Part shown: in pieces, positions 46,561 through 57,602 of the stretch | How positions within the stretch are numbered: the first letter of the stretch is position 1 | How the letters are laid out: the number at the start of each line of letters is the position of its first letter | Origin: Diphasiastrum complanatum | Lineage: Eukaryota > Streptophyta > Lycopodiopsida > Lycopodiales > Lycopodiaceae | DNA length: 64,000 bases | NCBI GenBank assembly: GCA_029204225.1 | Contig: CM055099.1 | Coordinates: 62,542,642-62,606,641 of the forward strand | Direction: 5' to 3' | Translations under genes and position numbers: made by a program | The notes under the pieces: model-generated | Told to the model about the DNA's origin: nothing | The model's input: only the letters and a program-made list of their open reading frames with translations | Databases searched by the model: none

Positions 46561-46739
46561 TGAGCCCCCCACCAAAGTCCAAATCTCAAAAGTGGAGACT
46601 CCCACTATTCAAACTCATCATAAATGACCTAAAAAGATTATGACTACCCTCCACATGTGGGAACATGCTCCACACATGTGAGATTTCACTATGTACATGA
46701 TATGGCAAAAGATCGATTTTGCCTATTTTCACAATTTTT

Positions 46740-47289
46740 GTGAAATTCGTCAACTAGTTAAGTTGATCTAATTTTGGCAATTTTGAGGCCAAAGTGAATT
46801 TTTATCTTAGAGATAGATAATTTTATGTCAATAAGGCCTAAGAATAGTGTCCTTACTAGTTTTAGCAGGTAGACACATTGATAAGGTCGGATTTGGACCC
46901 CACGAAAATCTTGGTTTTTGGTGAAGTACCTAAAAACTACTAGTTTAGGGCAATTTTTGGCAAGTGGCCAGATGAAACATTTATTGTTATAAATAGTTGT
47001 ATCGGCATGGATAATTTATTCAAGAGTTCTCTTCATTTGGAGAACTTTCATCTTCTATGCTATTGTCTTGAGCTCACACATGTGAAGTATGATGTTCTAT
47101 TGTTGTTATACAGATAGGGACAATACTATATTGTATCATAGTGATTTTCATGAAATTTGCATGTATTTCCATGTTCTAGCATGTTAGATGCACAATTTTC
47201 TACATTGTTAATGAACTAAATGTGCAACCCGGAAATTTATCTCTAGATCTAATTGATCCATTATTCATGTTTTGGATCTAATTTTTTCA
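46740..47289 (+). repeat. Copia LTR, right part with canonical CA end
   Basis: It aligns with the inverted copy at 43018-43690 and ends GGATCTAATTTTTTCACA. The expected primer-binding site (TGGTATCAGAGC) is not present after 47289, so this is a 3' LTR, a solo LTR or a fragment. The left part before 46740 is uncertain; CACATGTG palindromes at 46651, 46671 and 47075 are typical of this family. Confidence 0.7.
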
Positions 47290-48520
47290 CAATTTTATGG
47301 ACATTTTCTTAAGGCCTCTCTTTCTCCATGTACTAGTTCTTGAACATAGCTCCTTGCACTCATCATAGTTCGTGTCTTGGTGCACAATTTTCGTAGGCTT
47401 CAAGTTTCTCACATTTGTCAATTAGTTGTTAACTAGTACTTCTTGTATCATAATGCATTACATTGAGCATGCTCATGTCATCCTCATTAAAAATGTTTAA
47501 TTAACAAATTGACATGTCAAGAGCAGTTTGTAATTAAAATCATATAACGATGTAAGAGAAATTATCTTATGTTGATGATTCTATTGTGGTAGTGTGATAT
47601 CACATTTTCAATAGATACAACATATCATTTTCTATCATTTTATTGCACATTAAGAATTCTATCATCGACATTGTTTGTTCTAGCAAAATCATTGCTATAA
47701 TGATGACAAGATGCATATTTGATATTGATTGGAAATGTCTAAGTGTTTAATGTCCCCTGGTACTAGCCCTTTTGCGGGTAAGGGGGAGCACTTGGATATT
47801 TTTGTTAGACCATTACTATTTATTTGATTAGCAATATGTGACAATCTATTGATATCTACCTCATTGACCCAGTCAACCCATTTCTACAACATACATGTTC
47901 AACTTGTAGATGAAACCAAGTGCTTATGTAATCCAAATTTGTAAGATCCTCACTATTAGAATTTAGTGAACTAATCAATATTGTGATCCCAAAGAAGTAG
48001 TTTAGCTTCATCCATTGTCAACCTGGCAAAAGCAATGGCACTATCACTAAGGAGATGACATGGGGATATTTTTTAGATAGTTATTTTTTAGCTTGTAAGC
48101 TATGAATGCTCTCGCAACACACAAAAATGATTAGAATCTAAATTCAAAAAATCAAAATTTGTAACATTGTTGCACTCGGTTGGGTCAACTAGAAACAACA
48201 AAATGTCTTACTATGGTCTATGTGTGATCTTTAAATTTTATTTTAAGATTATATACATGTGTTTCATTCGGCTCTCTAACCTCCATACATCTGTCACTAG
48301 TAGCAAGTTCTATAGAGACACATTGATCAATATCTAAAATTAATGCTATTTCTCTAATTTTTTGGTTCTATGAATTAGATCCCTTAGTCTTCTTGCTCTC
48401 CTAAGAAGAAATGGTTCTTAGTCTCTTTGCCATAAGTTTAGGTCGGGGGAAGCTTCAGCATGATTGGCAGTTTGTTTCATTTTAGGATGAGAGAGTGATG
48501 CGAAGGAGCTACAATTTCAT
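47290..48520. other. Unassigned DNA; possible minus-strand Gypsy leader at right end
   Basis: No gene was recognised. A purine run (AAGGGGGAGCAC) at 47780-47792 could be a decayed polypurine tract. The last 400 bases, read on the minus strand after the PBS at 48546, should be retrotransposon leader. Confidence 0.35.
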
Positions 48521-48524
48521 GAGT

Positions 48525-48546
48525 ACTCCCCGGCAACGGCGCCAAA
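48525..48546 (-). other. Athila/Tat-type primer-binding site
   Basis: On the minus strand TTTGGCGCCGTTGCCGGGGA is the classic primer-binding site of plant Athila-like Gypsy elements. The LTR to its right would end in CA at 48551. Confidence 0.85.
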
Positions 48547-48833
48547 AAAATGTTGGACCCTTTTCGTGCCTCCCTAATCGTCACGATCAAGAGGGCAAAG
48601 TTAGGGTTTGGCCCACCAAGGGTGTCAATCTTGGCATTCTCCAATTTTATTTTGAAAATTTGTATCTAAACTTCACCAATCTGGATCTATTTGTTTGGAT
48701 AAGCACGATGAAGATGCTCATCTTCGTGTCTTAATTATGTGGGATCAAATGTAAGTCAATTCATGGTTTCATATTTGGGATAGCATTTTGAATATTGCAC
48801 CATATACAAAACCATGAGTGATTGATTGGGAAT

Positions 48834-48846
48834 GGCCCTGATACCA
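48834..48846 (-). other. Second primer-binding site, tRNA-Met type
   Basis: On the minus strand TGGTATCAGGGCC (one base off the consensus) follows an LTR-like end CACCAACA. It lies within 300 bases of the Athila-type site and must belong to a different element. Confidence 0.6.
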
Positions 48847-49371
48847 CTTTGTTGGTGATATGAAATAAGAATGATCAGGCCGTAGTAGAAATAGGAGGCC
48901 GTCCTTCCCAACAAATAAAATATAAAAAAAGTATATATTTGAATTTGGTAACAACAAAAAAGATATTTATATCATTGCTAATCATATAAGCTAATTAACT
49001 TCCTGAACAATGAGATTTAGAACTACCTACCAGAGCATTAAATTTATTACAAAAGTATGAATATCCACGTTCAGCTTAGAATATAATTTAAATAAAATGA
49101 ACTATAGGTTTTAAGAATGCCTACTAGTGTAACAAGTGCTTTATCAAAGTCCTCAAAATACAAAACCATATTTCTATCATCAACTCGTCCAGAATAAAGA
49201 TCAAATGAGTCTTGTCAAATTCTTTTCTTTGAACTAGATAGGTTGATTTGATTTGATCTTTGAACTATTGATGATAACTAGAATCAAACTTCAAAACATC
49301 TTCAAAACTTCAGAGATCTGGATTCAGCATCACATAGAAACGTCACCACAATATAGACAAAGAATGAATAT

Positions 49372-52160
49372 TTACGAAGGATTCAATTCTTCATGTAGTT
49401 TTTGGGCTAACTCCAAATTCTGTTGAGCCTCAGTCAACATCAAGTCTTCTTTTGATTTCGTATAATGGCCAATTGGTATGTTGTCAAATTCTTCAAGCTT
49501 AACCGGGAGCAATGTTCCATCAAAAAGCTCCTGAGTTAACTTGATATCTTCATCTGAATCACTACGAAGTGTGATTTCTTTACAATAGCAAGCTGAAAAT
49601 CTTATAAAAGAACTTTTAACATAAAGATTCTCAATGAAAAACAATGTCTTTGTCGCAAAAGTTCCAAACTGCCAAAATGTATGTGTACAAATTGCTTATA
49701 GCAAAGTGACTTCCTTCGATCTTGCAGATTGTGTCGAATCCCCACAAAATAATCAGCAAGGTTTCGCTCTCAATCCACGTAAAGACTGAATAGTTTTGGA
49801 TAAGCCATATTTACATTGATCAGCAAACCTACATCATCAAAGGCTCCTAAATCCGCAACACCTTGTGGTTTGTACAATTGAAACTGCGACTTTTGCTTCC
49901 AAAAATGTTGCTTATTGTCTTTGGCAAAAATTAAAATTCTTTAATACAAATGTATTCGAGAGCATACATAGCAGAAGAGCCTATGTATAACTCAGCTGAA
50001 CCGAAAGGCACAACTTGAAATTTCTCCTGGATTATGCCCCAGCAGAGACATCCTTTCTGCTCGATAGATAACTAGGCCCATAACCAGATAAAGTTGTCCT
50101 TTTCCCATGGTGTCTTCCAGTCGTCGAAGGCGATGCCTACTGTGCCTGGTAGCATCATATAATCCACACGCGTAATTCAATGTTAAATGCTTGTGGACAC
50201 TAGTTTTAGAATCGTTCAGCAAATGCATGGAATCTTTCAACACATACCTTCGACTGGTTTCAACATGGTCGTTTTGCCTGAGTAGCTGCTGATGCCAGAT
50301 CCTAAGTTTGCAACTCAACAGCTAACTTCTGGTCTTCCAACTGTTGCTTGAGATCTGAAAACTCCTGTTCGAGCTTGTCAATCTTCGCTACTGCCTCCAA
50401 ATACTCTAGATGGTCAGTGACTCCCAAGAAGGCAGGCACAGCTTGAAGTTGTTGTGTTAGATCATCAATGTGAAGAAGGGCTTGAAGATATTCTTCATGA
50501 GAGTCGGGCTTGCTGCAAGTGTAGGTGGCTTCACTAGACAGCTCCTTCAACTCAACCAACTCTTCTTCGACAAGTGCCTTCGCATCTTCGAGTGGTTGCG
50601 AAAACTCGACTTGAAAATTTTTGAGCATCTGGCCTTGGAGCTGGTTCAGTTTTGAGAGGTCTATTGTGATTGAACCTGCATTGTTGCATAAAGCAAGTGC
50701 AACTTCGGGCTTTATTCTTGTCACTTTTTCCTCCTACAAATGTTTCTGGAGAGCAACATTGTGTTTATTGGCATCCAGGAGTTGTTTTTTAAAAGAATCA
50801 ATCTCATTATGATAATTGACAGACTTGGCCTTAATCGCCTTATTGATCTGCTTCAAAGAATCAGCTTCATTAATGGCAGTCTGAAGTTGTGTGTCGAGAG
50901 AACGATTTTGTTCAATCAGTTGGCTGTTATCTGATTCGAGAAGTCGATCTTCTCATAAGACTCTTTGAGGGAGACTTGATATTTCTGCTCCGCTTAAATC
51001 AGGTCGAAAATGTTTTTCTGTTGTAGCAGTCGAATTCGTAAATATCAGCCACTAGATTCTTGGCTTTCTCTGTCATGGCACGAAACCACTGGGGTTGGTT
51101 ATCAGGTTCATCTTCATCGTCATCAACTGCCCTAGTGTCGTCTTCTACCGCAGCTTGAGCTTTGTCTGAAGTGTTAGATGGAGTTGCATCGTCATTCGAG
51201 ATTGATGCATTCTTCTTCTGCTTCTGTGAGGTTGAAGTAGAGGCTGGCTTTGACGAATCCGCAACAACAGCTCCATCGGTATCCCTGGCGGTGGTAGCAA
51301 CTGCATCTTGCTAGGAAGGTACAACATCTATCTCCATAGCAGTTGTAGCTACTACTTCGATGGCTGGCTCAACCGCTGTTGTAGTGATTGCGATAGGAAC
51401 AATCAAGAAGCTGGTAAGGTCAATTGGTTTTGGAGGCAACAGCCTTCCCATCAGCATGGTTTTCTCTTGATCAGTCAGGACTCCAAAATGATTGCACAAT
51501 CATGAAATATGCGCTCCTACTCCAGAAAATTTTTGGTGTTTGATCCACCTCAAAAAGGCCTTATATGCGATGATACCAAAGCATACAAGATTGCCGGCTA
51601 GTGCATCCAATAGATATCCAAAATTTTGGACTGAAATGGTTGCATTTACATCTGTCAAAAATACAGCTTGATTGGCATATTTACAAAACAACTTAAAAGT
51701 GGGTTCCTTGATCATTGAGATTTTATATCCCTTTGTGGGTACGAAGAAGTTGCTCAGGAAGTGGGTGGTCTCATACACTGATTCTCTATTTGTAACAACA
51801 ATTTTATCATCCAATGGTAATCCAAGAGCTGTGCAAAACAGATCTTAAAAAATGGTGAAAAATTTGCCTCGCACATGCACTTTGAAATCCACCTCAGAAA
51901 CTACGTGGTAGAGTTCACAAACTCGGTACTAAATTTAGACAAAATGACTGAAAGGTCCACTTTCAAATTATCCAACCTGCATTGATCCAAAAAGGAGTGG
52001 ATTGCGGATTCCTGCGCATGCTTTCCAGGTAATTGAAGAGCTAGAACTTGATCCAAAAGCCATTGCATCGAATATTTGATGACAGTTCCACAGATCGCAA
52101 TAGGGCGTAATGGATCGCTTTGATCGCAAAGAGAGTGAGCGCAGAAAAGCATGAAAACGC
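49372..52160 (-). pseudogene. Gypsy D ORF3: accessory coiled-coil protein, function unknown
   Basis: This is the fuller of two copies. In order on the minus strand: SDPLRPIAICGTVIKYSMQW (52152-51901); RESVYETTHFLSNFFVPTKG with FGYLLDALAGNLVCFGIIAY and AYKAFLRWIKHQK (51814-51500); LTDQEKTMLMGRLLPPKPI and an A/T-rich linker (51499-51311); acidic DDEDEPDNQPQWFRAMTEKA (about 51120-51060); a long coiled coil including LSKLNQLQGQMLKNFQ and KIDKLEQEFSDLKQQLEDQK (50724-50302); a basic KRP motif; SSRKDVSAGA (to 49992); and a C-terminal domain ending LAQKLHEELNPS (49644-49372). Total about 900 codons with several frame breaks. It lies where Athila elements have an env-like gene, yet I see no signal peptide or transmembrane segment. 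Confidence 0.75.
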
Positions 52161-52299
52161 AAGAAGAAAGTGTGAGGAGGAAAATAGAAAATGACTATGA
52201 TATGCAGTGGTGGTGGGGAGAGGATGATGACATGTCATGGTGCCCTGACATCTGTCATTTTCATTATTAAGGACGTGCATGACTCATAGTTTCAAAATA

Positions 52300-52905
52300 T
52301 GATTTGACAGATCAGTCTTAATGACGATAAAGACCGTTTGTAAAAAGAAAAGAAACAAATGACTAAAAAAAACCAATATTCGTTTTGATATGTGTAGGCG
52401 TACACACTTGTGAATAATGAATGACCACATGGTCTTCATCTTTAATGGATGAATACAAATAGTAGGTTGAGAGATTCTCAAAAGATTTTCAAAAATATGC
52501 TAGAAAAATTCTAGAAAGTTTTGCGAAACCTTCTCATAAGATCCTAAAAAAAATAGAGAAACTAACGAGAGGTTCTTGAATGAATTTTAGTAAGATACTA
52601 GAAAATTCCTCGAAAATACAAATATAGTAGCAAAATCACTCAAAAGAAAAATGCTAGAAAATTTTTCAAAAAATTGGAAAAAGATGCTAGAAAAGATTCT
52701 CAAAAACTATCCGCGAAAATTAAAACACGTTTTGCTTACAAATTGAGTGTCGTGAAAAATTCAAGAAAAATTCTCAAAATGACTTTGAAAATGTCTTGAA
52801 AGATTGTGAGAAGTTTAGAAAAAGTTCTTGAAAACACTTTGAAAAGTGATTTTCAAATGCTAGTGGTAGAAGATTTTATGAACATTTCTAGAAAAGATAG
52901 GAGAA
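52300..52905 (-). other. AT-rich spacer between integrase and ORF3
   Basis: The spacer repeats words such as CTAGAAAA, ATTCTCAAAA and TTGAAAA many times without a fixed period. No coding frame was found. Athila-like elements often have such a spacer between pol and the third ORF. Confidence 0.6.
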
Positions 52906-52907
52906 AA

Positions 52908-53972
52908 TCAATTCCAGAACAATACTAGAAAAGAATAAGAATAATAAAAAAAATTCTGGTCAAAGGTAGTATTTCTTGAGTCTAGACCCATTAATTCGTG
53001 TAGGTAATAGTTCGTCTTCAAGTGATTGGAGTTTGAACAATAACCATTCTCAAACACCTCTATAACTTTATAAGGTCCGAGCCATCTCATATGAAGTTTT
53101 CTAGAGAACTTTTGATGTCGACTATCATAGATCAGTGCAAAGTCATCAGCTTTAAGATCACATTTTCTGATACGACGATCATATTTTTTCTTTCGTTGTT
53201 CCTGGATTTCCTCCGTTAATTTTTGTGAATTTATACAAGCTTCAGCTAATTCTTCAATATTTTTAAACCTTTCGTTAATACTTTCTGCATCTGTTCGTTG
53301 AGCTTGAATACGAAAAGTTGTCACCTCAAATTCAATAGGCAAAATAGAATGCATACCATAAGTAAGAAAATATGGTGTCTGGCGTCGTGATCTTTTCTAT
53401 GTTACGATAAGCTAAGAGAACAGATGGTAATTTCTGATCCCAATCAGTCGCATGTGCAATAGTAATCTTGTTCAGGATCTTACATAAGATTCAATTAGCT
53501 CTCTCAGTCAGCCCATTTGCTTTTGGATTATGAGGGGTTATTTTTCTGTGTTTAACTAGAAAATATGTTGTCAGCAGCCGTATTGTGTTCTTTAAAAAAT
53601 GTGTACCACGGTCACTTACTAGTTCAAGTGGACAACCATATCTTATGATTATAAATTTGAATAAGAACGCCGCAACAATTTTCGCATCGTTTTGTTTCAT
53701 CGCTTTTGCTTCAACATTCTTTGTATATAATCTGTTGCAACATGAATATAACAACACTTCATTTGTCGAGTCACAGGTTTGATTGGGCCGACAAAGTCAA
53801 TCCCCCACTTTTCAAATGGTGCAAGAGGTAGGATTGGTGTCAACGGCCAATTTATTGCTTTTGTTGGCTTACCAGATCTCTGACATGGATCACACGAACG
53901 AATATAATTTGATACATCCTTGAACATACCTGGCCACCAATATTTGATACATCCTTGAACATAGTTGGCCAC
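52908..53972 (-). pseudogene. Gypsy D integrase
   Basis: The zinc-binding part (YWWPGMFKDVSNYIRSCDPC, then QRSGKP) leads to WGIDFVGPIKPV with the first catalytic aspartate (53972-53697). The second frame (53757-53491) has ELVSDRGTHFL (second aspartate) and NPKANGLTERAN (glutamate). The C-terminal frame (53354-52908) has LPIEFEVTTFRIQ, KKKYDRRI and RWLGPYKVIEVF. All DDE residues are present but the domain is split over three frames; one break is caused by a 35-bp tandem duplication. Confidence 0.88.
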
Positions 53973-53976
53973 CAGT
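53907..53976. repeat. 35-bp tandem duplication in Gypsy D integrase
   Basis: ATTTGATACATCCTTGAACA occurs at 53907 and 53942, followed in each case by TGGCCACCA. The length is not a multiple of three, so it shifts the integrase frame and repeats the YWWP.MFKDVSN zinc-domain segment. Confidence 0.9.
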
Positions 53977-54469
53977 ATTTGGCAGTCAATATCTTATTAA
54001 TAGTGTTCTTTAAAGCAAAGTGTCCGCCAGCATCATCTGAGTGTAAGGCATGAACAACCTTTTTAATATATGCTGTTTCGAGACATCTTCTTAGTTGATT
54101 ATCAACACCAAGCTTGTACAGGACATTGTTAATAATCGTATAGGGTGCTACCTTATATTGAAAAACTATCTTTTGCTCCAAATTTCATCCGGATATATCT
54201 GATCCTTGGAGATAAGTAATGATATCAGAATATAATGAGTTCGTAGATGAAATTTCAAATAGATTTTCATCTAGAAAATCATCATTAGTTGGTTTTTCAA
54301 TTTTTCCTGTGCTAAGTCGTAATAGATAATCAACATTAGTATGATATTTTCCTTGGCAAAGTTCTACTTGATAAGTGAATTCCTGCAGAAGTAGAACCCA
54401 TCGAGCAATTCGTCTTGATAAATCTGGTTTATTCATGAGATACTTTAGAGCATAGTGGCCAAATAGCAT
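53977..54469 (-). pseudogene. Gypsy D RNase H end and integrase zinc domain
   Basis: The frame 54469-54185 begins in RNase H (HYALKYLMNKPDLSRRIARW, then FTYQVELCQGKYHTNVDYL). After a stop it continues in 54181-53852 with NNVLYKLGVDNQLRRCL and ALHSDDAGGHFALKNTINKI, the H2C2 domain at the start of integrase. The first part of RNase H is missing, replaced by Copia E. Confidence 0.85.
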
Positions 54470-54562
54470 AATTTGTAGAATTCAATCTCTCACTAGCTTC
54501 TAGAAGGTATGCTCCAGTAGATCCCATCTTACTAGTGACTTCTACAAACAAGAAATACATTT

Positions 54563-54893
54563 GATTGACTTGAAACTCACAAAGGTCTCACACTTGCAGT
54601 GTTTCACTCAAATTTGATTTCTAATTCAACAAATGGACTTATAATCACAGTTCTATCACTCCCTCACAAAGCTGGAATGAAGATAAGATGAAGTGAAAAC
54701 TACTTTCAAACAAATCTTGCAAAGAAATGGAATTGATTGTCTCTAGAAACTCACTAAGGTCTCTCTCTTGTAGTTTTTTACTCAAATTAGATTTCTAATC
54801 CAACAAATGGACTTATAATCTCAGTTCTAGCACTCCCTCACAAAGTTGGAATGAAGATAAGATGATGTGAAATCTACTTACAGTCAAATCTTG
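54563..54893. repeat. Tandem duplication in the Copia E leader, period 172 bp
   Basis: Two units starting GATTG at 54563 and 54735 share CAACAAATGGACTTATAATC, CACTCCCTCACAAAG and GGAATGAAGATAAGATGA, with about 15-20 differences. Confidence 0.85.
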
Positions 54894-55320
54894 TCAGTTT
54901 TGGCTATTTTTGGACAATAACATGACTAAATCTCCATCACGCTTTTTGATGTACTTTCAAGACCTGTAAAACAAGTTTAGAGGACCTGATTTTAGCCTAG
55001 ATTAATTAGATTTCATGACCCTATGTCAAAGCCAATCAATGGCACTCAATCTTGGTAGCTTATCCTAAGATTTCCACCGGAAATTACATCAAAAGATCAC
55101 AAATTGAATTTCTTTGGATCAAATGAATACCATGCATTAAATGTAGGTTCAGAGGTGCCCACACATGTGGATAGTACGGATTTGGACCCCTACCAAGTTT
55201 GGGATCAAATCTCCTCACCAAAATCAAGATTCTAGCTTGCCCTCTCAATACTAGTTTTTAGCACCAAAACTTGCTAAAAATGGATTTGCATTAGATCAAT
55301 GGCTTATGCTCTTGTACTTG

Positions 55321-55331
55321 GCTTGATACCA
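55321..55331 (-). other. Copia E primer-binding site
   Basis: TGGTATCAAGC on the minus strand is a variant of the tRNA-Met type site and abuts the LTR end. Confidence 0.75.
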
Positions 55332-56031
55332 TGTGAAAGTACTATACTTTAGGACCATAAATGGATCTACAAAAGATCCACAAGAGTGATTGGATGCTTG
55401 CTTAACAATCTATCAAAAAACTCGACACAAAAAAGTTGATCTAGATTGGCAATTTGACAAACAACAAGCATTAACAATCAAAAGCATTGATCAACATTGA
55501 AATCCGAGACCACACGTGTGTACTACAGGCTGTAGTACGGCCTTCAACCTGAGAAACAAGTACAAATTGATTTGGTTTCATTTGGATCACAAAAACTCAA
55601 TCTACATAGTGAACTAGCTTGAGATTGCCAATGAGCTCCAAAAATATTCTATCTTCTCATTATGGAGAGAGGGAATACATAGCAAATTCGACTTCCTTCT
55701 GAAGTTAGGTGGATTTCCAGCATGTAATAAGGAAGTTAACTCACTCTCCTTGACCTAAAATGAAACCCTAGCCTAGATCCTAGAGTTATGCTTGGTAGGT
55801 AGCTAGTTGGTCAAATTTTCACCTTAAGCTAAGGTGTAGGTCCTATAAAGTAGCAATCACTACCAAAATGACACGACCAACCCTATGGACTTGACCTAAC
55901 CTACATTAGGAGTGGATTGCCATGTAGCATCTTGGCCTCACATGTGTGGAATCCACTTATGTACAAAATTTACATTATACTACATGGTTTTTGATCAAAC
56001 TAGATTTGCCAATTTTTGGCAATTCGTCACA
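55332..56031 (-). repeat. Copia E 5' LTR (700 bp)
   Basis: It begins TGTGACGAATTGCC and ends ACTTTCACA next to the PBS. It contains CACACGTGTG/CACATGTG palindromes at 55511 and 55939. Confidence 0.8.
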
Positions 56032-56612
56032 CTTAGTTCACGTAGATTGGTTGGTATCTGGAGATTCTTTATAAGTTCGACTTTATCTTTATCGATTTCT
56101 ATTCCTCTATTTGATATTCTGTGTCCAAATAAAATTGATTCTTTCATACCAAAAAAACATTTTTCTGGATGAAGGGATAAACGAGTATCTCGACACCATT
56201 GTAATGTAAGTCTCAGCTTCTGTAGATGTATCTTTATATCACTATATACACATAAATCATCAATAAAGATCTCAAGAAAAGTTGTTAGGAAGGCAGCAAA
56301 AATTAACATCATGATTCGCTGAAAAGTCATTGGTGCATTGCAAAGACCAAAGGGCATTTTGTTGTAGGCATAAGTGCCCCAATTCGTAGTGAACGTGGTC
56401 TTTGAACGATCCTTCTTTCTCACTCCAACCTGATTATAACCTAAGAAACCATCACAGACACTGTAACGCTCTTGACCAACAACCTGATCTAAGATAGAAT
56501 CAGTGAAGGGCAAAGGATGATGATCCTTCCTTGTAGCAGCATTGAGCTTGTGGAAATCCTAGCATATTTGTATTTTGCCAGTCTTCTTCTTCGGAACAAC
56601 AACAATGGGTGA
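56032..56612 (-). pseudogene. Gypsy D reverse transcriptase
   Basis: After VVVPKKKTGKIQIC at the end of the previous segment, the frame 56513-55995 gives DGFLGYNQVGV, TTFTTNWGTYAYNKMPFGLC, NAPMTFQRIMM and the catalytic IDDLCVYSD. FGMKESILFGHRIS and the palm/thumb segment follow to LRELS. 'DG..GYNQ' with 'GT.AY..MPFGLCNAP' is typical of Athila/Tat RTs. It ends at the Copia E LTR. Confidence 0.9.
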
Positions 56613-56615
56613 AAC

Positions 56616-57257
56616 TCATTCACTGCTTAAGACGGGATAGATAATACCTGCCTTAAGGTGCTTGTTAAGTTCTTCCTTAACCATGAAAGAGTACTTTGGA
56701 TTGAGACGATACTGTCTTTGTCGAACAGGTACAACATCTTCTTTAAAATCAATACAATGCTCTCCAAATTTTGCAGGTATACCTTTCAAATCATCGAGCA
56801 ACCAGACAAAAACATCTTGATACTCCTTCAGCAATTCAGTAAATTCCGCTAATTCCGATTCTCCAAGTGACTTTGAAACATGCACAAATCTGCCAGGTGC
56901 AAGTTCAATTAGTTTAGTAGAATCTGGTAGAATGATATCTTCTATTATACTGGCCTTGGTATGGCCATGAATTTCACGCATGGTTGACTCCATAGATATA
57001 TTCTTGTCGTCAGCCTGGTTCTTGTTACCAAATTCATATTCAGATTCGTCACTCGAATCATCAGACTCTTTAGAGTTCATGTCTGCAACTTTAATTTCTT
57101 CATTCAAACCATCCACTTCAGCGTTGCAGGCATCAAAGAATTCTTCTTCGTCAGTATTCTCATAGCATTCAAAATATTTCACTTCGATGTCAGATGCATT
57201 GGAAAAAATATTTAAGGCATAAGAAGAATATTCTGAGGTAAAACTTCTGCCAGACAA
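56616..57257 (-). pseudogene. Gypsy D protease-RT linker and RT N-terminus
   Basis: This 213-residue open frame has a long acidic linker (NTDEEEFFDACNAEVDG and SDDSSDESEYEFG), then PGRFVHVSKSLGESELAEF, YQDVFVWLLDDLKGIP, and the RT entry region VRQRQYRLNPKYSFMVKEEL with AGIIYPVLSSE. It ends at a stop just before VSPIVVVPKK. Confidence 0.85.
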
Positions 57258-57287
57258 AGGAGTTTCACCTTCATATTTGTCACGACT

Positions 57288-57602
57288 CTAGGTGATAATT
57301 TGTTCTACTGGCTTACCTCGATTATTGGTCTCACCATTATGAGATCTCAACTCTCTGGATTTCCAATGAACACTTGCGTTTGATTGATAAAGCCAGGGCT
57401 GTCCAATTAGCACTAAATAAGATGACAAACCAAGTGGTTTGATAACTATGAAATTCATTGTGAAAGACTTGGCTTCAATGTAAACAGTAACATCCTTCAA
57501 TTCTCCAACAGGTTTTTGTCGCATTGAATCAGCTAACTTGATAATTTGTTGTGTCGCTTGAATGTCAGTCAGTCCCAAACTGTATATCAACGGGATATAC
57601 AC
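57288..57602 (-). pseudogene. Gypsy D aspartic protease
   Basis: GLTDIQATQQIIKLADSMRQ, VGELKDVTVYIEAKSF, and LVLIGQPWLYQSNASVHWKS match the C-terminal half of plant Gypsy proteases, whose flap and 'LGRPWL...A..DW' motif follow the DTG site. The catalytic DTG itself is not visible in this frame. Confidence 0.7.

Larger units (their letters stand above)
54470..56031 (-). mobile_element. Copia E: 5' end of a Copia element inside Gypsy D pol
   Basis: On the minus strand a 700-bp LTR (56031-55332) with TG...CA ends, a primer-binding site (55331-55321), an 800-bp leader and the first ~17 codons of gag (ATG at 54527: MGSTGAYLLEASERLNSTNY) are present. Gag then breaks off and Gypsy D RNase H resumes. 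Gypsy D reverse transcriptase stops exactly at the LTR start, so the insertion also removed the Gypsy RT/RNase H boundary. Confidence 0.85.

Noticed and set aside
47770-47800. Polypurine tract followed by an LTR
   Set aside because: AAGGGGGAG is followed by CACTTGG, not by an LTR start, and no coding sequence lies upstream.
51120-51330. Possible transmembrane or signal segment in ORF3 that would make it env-like
   Set aside because: The segment is alanine/threonine-rich and acidic rather than hydrophobic. I found no membrane span, so an envelope call is not supported.
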